Shown: one piece after another, positions 1-7,584 of the stretch
How the letters are laid out: each line of letters begins with the position of its first letter
How positions within the stretch are numbered: the first letter of the stretch is position 1
From: Betaproteobacteria bacterium
GTDB taxonomy: Bacteria; Acidobacteriota; Terriglobia; Acidiferrales; UBA7541
NCBI GenBank assembly: GCA_903970165.1
Contig: CAJCHZ010000131.1
Span: forward strand, 1 to 46,736
DNA length: 46,736 bases
Direction: 5' to 3'
Notes under the pieces: model-generated
Database searches by the model: none
Told to the model about the DNA's origin: nothing
Seen by the model: the letters and a program-made list of their open reading frames with translations, nothing else
Position numbers and translations under genes: made by a program

Positions 1-1
1 C

Positions 2-2413
2 GGTAGTTCCGGCCTCAACAATGAAGTTTCCGTGGACGGCGTGGACAACTCTGACGATTGGATCGGCGGCTTCCTGCAAAATTTTTCGCCAGAGGCAATC
101 CAGGAGTTCGCCATCCGCACCGCCCAATCGGATGCGGATACGGGTCGCACCACAGCTTCCTCCGTGGTCATCACCACCAAGAATGGTACAAACGAATGGC
201 ACGGAGACGAGGCAGTGTTCGTGCGCGCCGCGGCTCTCAACGCGCGTTTCCCGATTGACAATCCTCCGCCGAATCCGAAGCAGCCTTTCTCTCGGCAGAA
301 TTATGTTGGCACCGTCGGCGGACCGATCCTGAAGGACAAGCTCTGGTTTTTTACTTCCTATGAGTTCATTCACGAAGACGCCAGCATCGCTTACAGCGAT
401 GCCAGCCAGGCGCAGTTCCAGGCGTTAGGTCAGTTGGCCGAGCAAGGCCTCGTGAATGTAAACGGTACGACCATTCCCGCTATTACCTATCCCACTTCCG
501 TGCCGGTGCCCTTCCGCGATAATAACGGCACCGTGCGTTTTGACTACCAGCAATCCGAACGTTCGCAGTGGTTTCTGCGGTTCTCCGCGGACAGCTATCT
601 CACGCGCGATGCACTCGTCCAGCAGGGAACTCTTCCATCGACCGGCGCGACGACGCACAACAACTATTGGAACTTCGCGCTCGGCAATCAGTTCACTTTC
701 AGCCCCAATTGGATTGCTTCTTTTGTTTTCGGTGGCAGCGGCTTGCACCTCACGCAGACGCGCAATTCCGATTTTGGATTCGCGCTCGCGTTTCCCTTTA
801 GCAGCACCACCGCGACGACTTCCGGCCTTGAAACGTTCGGCGACAATCAATTCGTTACCGCAATCACAGCGTTTCCCGTTCTGCGCAATCAGGAAAAATA
901 CCAGGTGCGGTATGACGTCACGCACACAACCGGAAGTCACGCCCCTCGCTTCGGCATTAACTTCATTCACGAGCCGGTGATGAGCGGAGCGCTCACCGCC
1001 AACGCAGAAACGCTCGTTGTCTTCACTCTCGATCCTACCGATTACGCCGCAAACCCGTCGCAATTCAGCACCGATCTTACGTCCTGCTCGGCCACTCCTT
1101 CACCGAACGTAACACCTGGCACCACTTGCACAGTTACTCCAGCGGGCGACGGAAGCTTTTCGCAAAATGTCCAGCGCCTCGGTTTTTACGCCGAAGATTC
1201 CTGGCGCCTCACGCGCAAACTCACCGTCAATTACGGTTTGCGCTACGACACGACTTTCGGCCTTTTTGATGCGTCCGGCCGCGGCCAATCGCAAAATCCC
1301 TTTTTGCTCGCGCTCGATCCTGCGGAGGCGCCGTTCATAACGACCGCGCCCCACGATTACCGCAAAGCGTTTGCACCGCGCGTCGGTGTCGCTTACGCTC
1401 TCGGAAATTCCGGCAACACCGTGATTCGCGCCGGTTTCGGCATGTACTACGACGATCTCGCGCAGAATGGCTGGGTCAACGCGTTTCAAGCCGTTAACGA
1501 CACGAACGTCGCAACCGGCGGAGGCATCGCGGCGCCATCTATTATCGCTCCGAACTACCACACGCCCTACGCCGAGCACGTGACCGGAGGCATGGAGCAT
1601 GCGTTCAACGCAAACTGGACGCTGAGCACGGACTTCACGCTCGAAACCGGGATGCACGGCTACCGCGCGTACACTTATCCAAATACGACGTTCGGCAGCT
1701 TGAACGTTTTTCGCAGCGACAACCGGTCAAGCTACAAAGCGCTCAAGGTCCATCTCCAGGGCAACGTCGCGAAGCGCTTTAGCCTGGTTGCCAACTACAC
1801 GCTATCGAGCGCAAAAACGTGGGGCTGCGTCCTGGGCGAACTTTTCGACTACGTGAATCGAGTTTGCGATCCTTTCAATCCGTTCGCGCCCGGCGATTAC
1901 GGTCCATCCGGCGAAGACGTGACGCATCGCGGCGTGCTGATCGGGACATTCCACGCGCCGGCGGGATTTGAAATTTCGTTTCTCTCGCAGGCGGAAAGCG
2001 GGCGGCCCATCACTTTGACCAACGCCGATGGGACCGACCGCGCGGTCGTGGATGGAGTGAAAACCACACTCGACGAATTTCGCGGCACCCCGTACATTCA
2101 GACGGACATGAGGGTGAGCCGTCCGTTTAGAATTCATGAGCGCTGGACGGTTACGCCATTCTTTGAGTTCTTCAACCTTTTCAATCGCAACAACCCCGGC
2201 GCAAATTACGTGACCAACGTGGCGATTCTTCCGGTCAACAATCCGAATGACGTCACGGCGCTGTGCCTGAATGCTTCGTGTACGTCTTCGGTGCCGGTGA
2301 CCAGCGGCAGGCAACTGCTTGTCCCAGGAGGCGCGCTCGGCGACTTTTTTGGACCGGGCACGACGGTCGGCATTCCCTTCGCGGCCCAATTTGGCGCGAG
2401 GCTTACGTTCTAG
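2..2413 (+). CDS. TonB-dependent receptor, Oar-like (5' end outside window)
   Basis: This is the C-terminal 803 residues of an outer-membrane TonB-dependent receptor that would import a bulky ligand using TonB energy. The reading frame is open from base 2, so the true start, signal peptide and any N-terminal regulatory domain lie upstream. The visible part begins inside the plug, with VDGVDNSDDW followed by SPEAIQEF and a TTASSVVITTKNGTN stretch, which is typical of the large Oar-like receptors expanded in Acidobacteriota. The remainder is rich in alternating Tyr/Phe/Asn strands, as in a beta barrel, and ends in FGARLTF with the terminal Phe expected for Bam-dependent insertion. Substrate is unknown; carbohydrate or peptide uptake is common in this group but not shown here. 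It converges on the repeat-protein gene with a 67 bp gap and no obvious terminator. Confidence 0.93.
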   Translation, partial: GSSGLNNEVSVDGVDNSDDWIGGFLQNFSPEAIQEFAIRTAQSDADTGRTTASSVVITTKNGTNEWHGDEAVFVRAAALNARFPIDNPPPNPKQPFSRQNYVGTVGGPILKDKLWFFTSYEFIHEDASIAYSDASQAQFQALGQLAEQGLVNVNGTTIPAITYPTSVPVPFRDNNGTVRFDYQQSERSQWFLRFSADSYLTRDALVQQGTLPSTGATTHNNYWNFALGNQFTFSPNWIASFVFGGSGLHLTQTRNSDFGFALAFPFSSTTATTSGLETFGDNQFVTAITAFPVLRNQEKYQVRYDVTHTTGSHAPRFGINFIHEPVMSGALTANAETLVVFTLDPTDYAANPSQFSTDLTSCSATPSPNVTPGTTCTVTPAGDGSFSQNVQRLGFYAEDSWRLTRKLTVNYGLRYDTTFGLFDASGRGQSQNPFLLALDPAEAPFITTAPHDYRKAFAPRVGVAYALGNSGNTVIRAGFGMYYDDLAQNGWVNAFQAVNDTNVATGGGIAAPSIIAPNYHTPYAEHVTGGMEHAFNANWTLSTDFTLETGMHGYRAYTYPNTTFGSLNVFRSDNRSSYKALKVHLQGNVAKRFSLVANYTLSSAKTWGCVLGELFDYVNRVCDPFNPFAPGDYGPSGEDVTHRGVLIGTFHAPAGFEISFLSQAESGRPITLTNADGTDRAVVDGVKTTLDEFRGTPYIQTDMRVSRPFRIHERWTVTPFFEFFNLFNRNNPGANYVTNVAILPVNNPNDVTALCLNASCTSSVPVTSGRQLLVPGGALGDFFGPGTTVGIPFAAQFGARLTF

Positions 2414-2480
2414 GCAGTTTTCTTTCCGGCGTCTCTACTTTGTTTCTATTCCTTCGTTTCTTCCGGGCGGCTGCGATGCG

Positions 2481-3641
2481 TTACATCGAAGCGCGCGTGT
2501 AACGGCCGTGAATGCGCATCTCGATCAAATCTTCGATCGTCGGGTTTTTGAAGCCGTGGTCGCGGACTTCTTTTACGAACTTTGCATCCACGCCGTGGAT
2601 GCGCATGGCCACAAGATCGTCCGGCGAGATTCTTGTGTAACCGACGTCGCTCATTCCCCTGACAAATTCCGGAGAGACACCATGAATGCGGAACGCCACT
2701 AGTTCGTCCGCGGAAACGTCTTTGGATACCAGCCTCTGCATTGCTTCCGTGAACTCCGGGCTGACTCCATGAATGCGGAAGGCGACGAGTTGCTCGACGG
2801 GAAGATCGCGCCCCATCAGCGACGTCATCGCTTTCACGAATTCCGGGCTGGCGCCGTGAATGCGCATCGCTACCAGATCTTCGGCGCGGACATCTTTCGA
2901 GACGGATTCCCGGACTGCGCGGACGAAATCGGGCGAGACCCCGTGGATGCGAAAGGCGACGAGTTGATCGACCTCCAAGCGCTTGCCCAGGAGATCGTTG
3001 ATTTCTTTTGTGTTTTCCGGGCTGACGCCATGAATGCGCATCGCTATGAGATCTTCGGGCGAAGGCTTGTCTGGAAGGAGACCGAGCATGTCGTGGGTGA
3101 ATTCCGGCGAGACGCCATGAATGCGAAAGGCGATCAGGTCGTCGGTGCTCACCTCGCGATAGCCGAGATCCTGCATGTCCTTGACGAATTGGCGCGAGAC
3201 GTCATGGACGGTGAAGGTAAAAAGCTGTTCCTGCTCGAGGCCGGAATAACCCAGCGCTTTCATGCCCTGCACAAATTCGGCACTGGAAGCGAAGCTGAAT
3301 TTGCCGCTCCCTTGACCGTCGTGGAAGCGGCCATCAAAGCTAAGGGTTCCGGCATCGCGGCGCAGCTCGAAATGAACCGGCGAGTCTTTTGCGTTCGCGA
3401 TGCTTGCGTCCAGACCGGTGAAGTCGCTGAGTTTGTGAGTGTTGCCTGTCTGGCTATGGTGCCCCCAGGTGGATCTTTCCATTTCGAGATCGAGACATGC
3501 GCCGCCGTTCCAGGTCGTCATTTTGGCGGACCAGTCGCCGTGAACGGAATCGTCGGCAGCGGTCCTGGACACACGCCCCGTTAGGCCTGCGGCCATCAGA
3601 ACCGCGGCTGCCAACCACATCGAGAATTTGCGCAGGGTCAT
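2481..3641 (-). CDS. Secreted protein with eight 29-residue RIHGVSPEF repeats
   Basis: A 386-residue protein of unknown function. Residues 1-30 look like a signal peptide (hydrophobic run after MTLRKFSMW). Residues about 31-112 form a unique domain with a DWSAKMTTWNGG start. From residue 140 to 371 there are eight in-register 29-residue repeats, then a 15-residue partial repeat; a more degenerate copy precedes them at 113-139. The consensus unit is roughly L-V-A-[FM]-R-I-H-G-V-S-P-E-F-V-x-x-[MV], then a variable loop and D-D/E. Similar tandem repeats are known to me at the C-termini of BlaR1-like M56 peptidases and in stand-alone acidobacterial proteins, but their function is not settled. The ATG has a good ribosome site (GAGGTG). 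No M56 peptidase or BlaI repressor gene is adjacent. Confidence 0.88.
   Translation of the reverse strand: MTLRKFSMWLAAAVLMAAGLTGRVSRTAADDSVHGDWSAKMTTWNGGACLDLEMERSTWGHHSQTGNTHKLSDFTGLDASIANAKDSPVHFELRRDAGTLSFDGRFHDGQGSGKFSFASSAEFVQGMKALGYSGLEQEQLFTFTVHDVSRQFVKDMQDLGYREVSTDDLIAFRIHGVSPEFTHDMLGLLPDKPSPEDLIAMRIHGVSPENTKEINDLLGKRLEVDQLVAFRIHGVSPDFVRAVRESVSKDVRAEDLVAMRIHGASPEFVKAMTSLMGRDLPVEQLVAFRIHGVSPEFTEAMQRLVSKDVSADELVAFRIHGVSPEFVRGMSDVGYTRISPDDLVAMRIHGVDAKFVKEVRDHGFKNPTIEDLIEMRIHGRYTRASM
2484..3224 (-). repeat. Tandem 87-bp coding repeats (eight full plus one partial)
   Basis: This is the DNA encoding residues 140-386 of the repeat protein. Each unit is exactly 87 bp (29 codons), and the block most conserved at DNA level encodes RIHGVSPEF. 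Because every unit has the same length and is in frame, the array could gain or lose units by recombination without breaking the gene. Confidence 0.85.
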
Positions 3642-3990
3642 GTCATCACCTCATTAGAATTTCGCCACGGAGCAGGTTCGACGCGGGTGTGGCCGGCGTA
3701 GTGGCATCGAAGCGCTCGGTACTGGTGATGACGTGCGAGGGGGAGATTTGTTCCATTTCGGCCCCTCCAGAATCACGAATAAACTTTTCGAATCTGGGGT
3801 GAGAGAAGGGATAGGCCCCGGGAGTGTTTGTATCTCTAGGAATAGGAAGGAGTTGCCCGAAGGCATTTGTAAATAATTGCAAATAAAGAGTTTGGAACAC
3901 ACCCGTTTGCGCGTTGCGCAAGGGCGGCAAAACGGCGCGACTTATCTTATGCAGATCCAGCTCGGCAGGATGACGGTGCCCGGACTGACT
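3642..3990. other. 349-bp intergenic region with an 8-bp inverted repeat
   Basis: No convincing gene. Two overlapping minus-strand reading frames here have low-quality composition and no recognisable domain. The notable element is an inverted repeat at 3865-3884, ATTTGTAA-ATAA-TTGCAAAT, with one mismatch between arms. It lies about 220 bp upstream of the repeat-protein start and could be an operator. No clear -35/-10 pair was found. Confidence 0.4.
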
Positions 3991-4374
3991 TCAGGGCAGG
4001 AAGACGACTAGCGTGTAAATCCCGAGGGTGGTGCCCAGCGGAAGATTGCTTAGCGAGAGGAATGCGGCGGTCAAGGAGAGGGTGCGGGCGGAGGAACGTC
4101 CGGCCAGGAGCGCCAACCCCGCCAGGAGACCGATCAGGCCGGAGAGGGCGGTCACAACAATGGCCCCCATGTAGAGGATGTGGAAAATGCTCATGAGAGT
4201 GAAAGGTTCGGCCACGCGGGTGAGCAGCGCGCCAAACATGACCGTAGCTGTGGCGGCGTATAGGACCAGGAGAATAGCCGTTGCCAGGCGAAAGAGGGCG
4301 TAGAGGATCCACAGGGAGCCTAAAGTTCTCCGATTACCGCGAGGGTTTTCCGAAGAGAGGGCGTTTGGTGTCAT
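3991..4374 (-). CDS. Small integral membrane protein, function unknown
   Basis: A 127-residue hydrophobic protein with three or four predicted membrane spans: about residues 20-48 (SLWILYALFRLATAILLVLY onward), 57-80, 80-95 and 100-125. The N-terminal 17 residues are polar and basic, suggesting a cytoplasmic N-terminus. I do not recognise a family. The ATG is not preceded by a good Shine-Dalgarno sequence, so the start is uncertain. It sits alone between the repeat protein and the FadL-type protein, all on the minus strand, with gaps of 349 and 176 bp that argue against tight operon coupling. Confidence 0.6.
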   Translation of the reverse strand: MTPNALSSENPRGNRRTLGSLWILYALFRLATAILLVLYAATATVMFGALLTRVAEPFTLMSIFHILYMGAIVVTALSGLIGLLAGLALLAGRSSARTLSLTAAFLSLSNLPLGTTLGIYTLVVFLP

Positions 4375-4550
4375 TGGGGTTAGATGCGAGCTTTTCGCCA
4401 GAAGGTTTGAGCTGGAAGCTGGTGGTGCAGCGAAAGAAAGAGGGCACGATGTATCGCGCCCTTACACTTGCCGAGAGACGCCGCGCGATATGTTTGTGCG
4501 GCGCCTGGTTGCGTTTTGAGTTTGCGTTGGGTTGAATGCTTGGGGCCTGG

Positions 4551-5870
4551 TCAGAATTGGTAGGTGAGGCCGAGTCTTATGGCTTGAGTGCCTACCTTTA
4601 CCGTGCTGTTGTTGTATTCGCCGGAGAGGAGCGCGCTTTGGCCGACGCTCTGGGTCGATTCGGGGCCGAAGGAATAGGCGGCTTCGTAGTGAACTCGACC
4701 GCGTGTGCAGGTGAAGCCGGTGGAGATTTGGTTGGTAAAGATGGCGGCGGTCATCGGAGTGAGGGTGGAGTCAGGAACCGGGCTATTGGTGTGGGAGAAT
4801 CCGGCGCGGAAGGAAAGATTTTCCGTGAGACGATGTTCGGCGCCGAAGTGGAAGACGTATTGGTCTTTCCATTCCAGGGGAACACCGTCATTGAGAGAGG
4901 TGCCGCCGACGAGGCTGTTGAGCGTGGCGTTGGTGCCGTTCGTGAGAGCTACCGGCAGATTGACAAAGGAATTATGCCAGTGGATCCAATCACACTGGAA
5001 CGCGAAGAGCCAGCCAGGACGGGCCTGCCAGGCGAGCGTGCCGTTGACGGATTGCGGCAGGATGTTGTGGACCGCGGCGTTGTAGGTGAAGGTGGAAGGC
5101 GCGTTGACTCCCAGGGCAGCGAATTGGGCATAGGCGTCGCCTGAGGCGCTGCCCGTGCTGTCAATCATGGTGTGGGACTTCCAGGCGAGGCCGGCTTCGA
5201 GTTTTTTCGTGGGATGCGCGAGGAAGCCGACGCTGGTGTTCCAGCCGTAACCGGAAGTTTGAAGATCCAGAAGCGTTTTGAGGCCGGCCAGAACGGGCTG
5301 CGATTGGAAGATGTAGGGAGCCTCGAGGCGATTGGTGTTGTAGTCGGCGCCGATCGTCGCGCCGAGGGAGAGTTTGGAGTTGACAACGAAACCAACACCA
5401 GCGGTGCAGTTGAAGGCGGTGATTTCGGAGAGATTTTTCTGGAAGCCGTAATTCGCGCCAGCAGCGCCCGGGGCGTCAAAATAGTGCCAGTCGCCGCGAG
5501 AGAGAAGACTGGGGGTCATACCGACGCCGAAGCTGAAGCGCGAGTGTTTAATGGGCATGCCGAAGGCGCCGAAGGGAATGATGCCCGGCCGATTGCTGAG
5601 TGGGGCGTTGGTGTTGTAAGGATCCTCGAAGGAGCCGCGGGCGAAGATGCCGTCCAGTTGAAGATCAAGATTGCGGCCACGAAGGAAAGTGAGGCCGGCG
5701 GGATTGGTTTCGAGAGCGTCGACGACGTCGGAAGACGAAGCGACATAGACGCCGCCCATTCCGGAGGCGCGGGTGCTGGCGGAATCCCAATAGAATTGCT
5801 GGGCCTTCAGGTTGAAAGTGCCGAAAGTCAAACAGCCGAAAAGCATGATAAACAGGGGACGGAATCGCAC
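4551..5870 (-). CDS. OmpP1/FadL/TodX-family outer-membrane transporter
   Basis: A 439-residue outer-membrane barrel of the FadL/TodX type, which passes hydrophobic compounds such as long-chain fatty acids or aromatics across the outer membrane. Residues 1-24 are a signal peptide (FIMLFGCLTFGTFNLKAQ). The family hallmark follows at once: SASTRASGMGGVYVASSSDV, then ALETNPAGLTFL, corresponding to the N-terminal hatch with its NPAGL motif. The rest is beta-strand rich and ends RLGLTYQF with a C-terminal Phe. Length matches the family (about 420-450). The GTG start is chosen because AAGGAG lies 8 bases upstream. No fatty-acid activation or degradation genes are near, so the substrate cannot be inferred from context. 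Confidence 0.9.
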   Translation of the reverse strand: MRFRPLFIMLFGCLTFGTFNLKAQQFYWDSASTRASGMGGVYVASSSDVVDALETNPAGLTFLRGRNLDLQLDGIFARGSFEDPYNTNAPLSNRPGIIPFGAFGMPIKHSRFSFGVGMTPSLLSRGDWHYFDAPGAAGANYGFQKNLSEITAFNCTAGVGFVVNSKLSLGATIGADYNTNRLEAPYIFQSQPVLAGLKTLLDLQTSGYGWNTSVGFLAHPTKKLEAGLAWKSHTMIDSTGSASGDAYAQFAALGVNAPSTFTYNAAVHNILPQSVNGTLAWQARPGWLFAFQCDWIHWHNSFVNLPVALTNGTNATLNSLVGGTSLNDGVPLEWKDQYVFHFGAEHRLTENLSFRAGFSHTNSPVPDSTLTPMTAAIFTNQISTGFTCTRGRVHYEAAYSFGPESTQSVGQSALLSGEYNNSTVKVGTQAIRLGLTYQF

Positions 5871-6249
5871 TGCGGTCTCTCCTTTAGACTAAACTCTGCC
5901 ATGAATTCTGATTCAGGAAGGGTGAGGAAGCGCGAACGAGTTTGTCGCACGCGAACCAGCGAGTAGCTGCGAATGGCAACACTTTGCTTCCCTCGGCGGC
6001 GGACCCCGGCTGCATGGATTGCTCCGCAGCTCAGCCGACCATCACGCGTTCGCGATGGTCCCCTCGAAAAAAGAGTAAGAAAAGGCGTGGTTGATGGCTA
6101 TGGGCCCAAAGACCCAAATGCCGTACCGATGTACTAGTGATGGTTCATGTACTTAGTTTTTGCCGGAGCGGGAAAGGCTCTTTTAAGAAGACGAGAAGAG
6201 GCTGTCAACAGACCAGGAACAAGCCGGCGAACGAAAAACGTGGCAGCAA

Positions 6250-6371
6250 AGGTTGGCGAGAGCATGGTCCTCGCCTCTTTCCGCTATTACATCCCCTAAA
6301 TCGGGGGCACATGGCCCTCCGTTCGCCTCTGTGAACGGAAGCAGGCCAGCCCATCACCGGGCTGCCTTTTT
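6250..6371 (+). ncRNA. Candidate structured non-coding RNA ending in a terminator
   Basis: Three short hairpins in series precede a terminator: GGCGAG/CTCGCC (6255-6260 with 6270-6275), CCCC/GGGG (6293-6296 with 6303-6306) and CCGTTC/GAACGG (6319-6324 with 6333-6338). No protein gene on the plus strand ends here, so the terminator needs another source of transcripts. The 5' end and promoter were not found, and no known RNA family was recognised (checked by eye against 6S, SRP, tmRNA and RNase P features). Confidence 0.35.
6344..6371 (+). terminator. Intrinsic terminator upstream of the Pho box
   Basis: CAGCCC-atcacc-GGGCTG forms a 6-bp perfect stem (6347-6352 with 6359-6364). It is extendable by two G-C pairs across a bulge and is followed by CC and five T residues. 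It would also insulate the pst operon from upstream transcription. Confidence 0.6.
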
Positions 6372-6476
6372 ATCTACGGCCGCAACCCGCAGGCGTTGCC
6401 CTGCCAAATCATTGAAATAAGAGAGCTTAGAGACAGTCGGAGCGCCCGCCAGACAAATCAAAAAACTCTGAATGGA

Positions 6477-6494
6477 CTGTAACAATTCTGTAAC
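6477..6494 (+). promoter_or_regulatory. Pho box (PhoB binding site) for the pst operon
   Basis: Two perfect CTGTAAC direct repeats separated by AATT (11-bp period) match the classic PhoB box organisation, CTGTnAn with a 4-bp A/T spacer. It sits 60 bp before pstS. A TAAACA sequence at 6511-6516 could serve as the -10 element, with the Pho box taking the place of the -35, as in other PhoB-activated promoters. phoB and phoR themselves are not in the window. Confidence 0.8.
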
Positions 6495-6554
6495 ACGGAA
6501 GAGAGACACTTAAACATCCTGGTCAAAAGAAAACTCTACGTGCGGAGATGACGG

Positions 6555-7583
6555 ATGAAGCGATTTGCAGGTATTGCCCTCGTTGTTTTTGGCTTGGCGG
6601 CCGCCCTCTGGGCTGACAGCACCCTTTCCATTAACGGCGCCGGCGCCAGTTTTCCCAACCCCATCTATACAAAATGGATTGCCGATTTTCAGAAGAAAAA
6701 CACCAGCATCCAGATCAACTATCAGTCCATCGGTTCCGGCGGCGGTATCAAGCAAGTCACCGAAGGCACGGTGGATTTCGGCGCTTCGGATGGCCCCATG
6801 AACGACGATCAGCTCAAGGCCTTTCAGGACAAGCACGGTTTCGGCATTCTCCACTTTCCCACCGTTCTCGGCGCCGTCGTTCCCTCCTACAATATTCCCG
6901 GCGTGAATGCTGAGTTGAATTTCACTCCGGATGCTCTCGCGGGAATCTACCTCGGAAAAATCACAAAGTGGAACGACCCGGCCATTGCCGGCGCGAACAG
7001 CGGCGTCAAGCTCCCCGCCGATGACATCGTTGTTGTTCATCGCTCCGACGGCAGCGGCACGAGTTACATTTGGACCGATTATCTCGCCAAGGTTAGCGGC
7101 GATTGGAAGACCAAGGTTAACAAAGGCGCTTCCGTCAATTGGCCTGTGGGCCTCGGCGGCAAAGGCAACGAGGGCGTTGCGGGCGTCGTGAAGAATACGC
7201 CGGATTCCATCGGCTACGTCGAACTCATTTACGCGATCCAGAACAAAATGCCGTACGGCAAAGTGCGCAATTCGGCCGGCACGTTTATAAAGGCCGACCT
7301 CGAAAGCGTGACCGCCGCCGCCGCCGGCGCCGCCAAAGGCATGCCCGAGGATTTCCGCGTTTCGATCACGGATGCTCCCGGCAAAACCGCGTATCCCATC
7401 TCCAGCTTCACCTGGCTGCTCATCCCGCAGAAATTTTCCGATGCAGCCAAGCGCGATGCGTTGAAGGGTTTCGTCAAGTGGATGCTCGCCGACGGCCAAA
7501 ACGAAGTCGAAGCTCTTTCCTACGCGAAGCTGCCTAAAGAAGTTATCGCTATGGAATTAAAGGCTCTGAATAACGTCCAGTAA
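6555..7583 (+). CDS. pstS: Phosphate ABC transporter, periplasmic phosphate-binding protein
   Basis: A 342-residue phosphate-binding protein that captures inorganic phosphate in the periplasm and delivers it to the PstC/PstA channel. Residues 1-20 are a signal peptide (FAGIALVVFGLAAALWA, cleavage before DSTLS). The family motifs are all present: NGAGASFPNPIYTKW at the mature N-terminus, then IGSGGGIKQV, DFGASDGPM and HRSDGSGTSYIWTDYL, which supply the Ser/Thr/Asp/Arg phosphate-coordinating residues. Length is typical. The ATG at 6555 follows CGGAG at a spacing of about 7 bases. It is the first gene of the pst-phoU operon and lies directly behind the Pho box, so phosphate-starvation induction is expected. 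Confidence 0.97.
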   Translation: MKRFAGIALVVFGLAAALWADSTLSINGAGASFPNPIYTKWIADFQKKNTSIQINYQSIGSGGGIKQVTEGTVDFGASDGPMNDDQLKAFQDKHGFGILHFPTVLGAVVPSYNIPGVNAELNFTPDALAGIYLGKITKWNDPAIAGANSGVKLPADDIVVVHRSDGSGTSYIWTDYLAKVSGDWKTKVNKGASVNWPVGLGGKGNEGVAGVVKNTPDSIGYVELIYAIQNKMPYGKVRNSAGTFIKADLESVTAAAAGAAKGMPEDFRVSITDAPGKTAYPISSFTWLLIPQKFSDAAKRDALKGFVKWMLADGQNEVEALSYAKLPKEVIAMELKALNNVQ

Positions 7584-7584
7584 C

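Larger units (their letters stand above)
5871..6554. other. 684-bp intergenic region between fadL-like gene and pstS
   Basis: The region separates two divergent genes and holds at least three elements. These are nested hairpins at 6007-6060 (CGGCTG/CAGCCG and GACCATC/GATGGTC), a string of hairpins ending in an intrinsic terminator at 6344-6371, and the Pho box at 6477-6494. A 65-codon plus-strand frame at 6137-6334 is highly basic, lacks a ribosome site and is not called. Confidence 0.6.

Noticed and set aside
2484..3224. CRISPR array, because of regularly spaced repeats.
   Set aside because: The repeats are coding, contiguous 87-bp units in a single frame, without unique spacers.
3646..3930. 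Minus-strand frames of 94 and 82 codons upstream of the repeat protein.
   Set aside because: They overlap each other in different frames, lack ribosome sites and have no domain features.
6137..6334. A 65-codon plus-strand reading frame in the fadL-pstS gap.
   Set aside because: Very basic composition, no ribosome site, no recognisable fold; the DNA is better explained by hairpins ending in a terminator.
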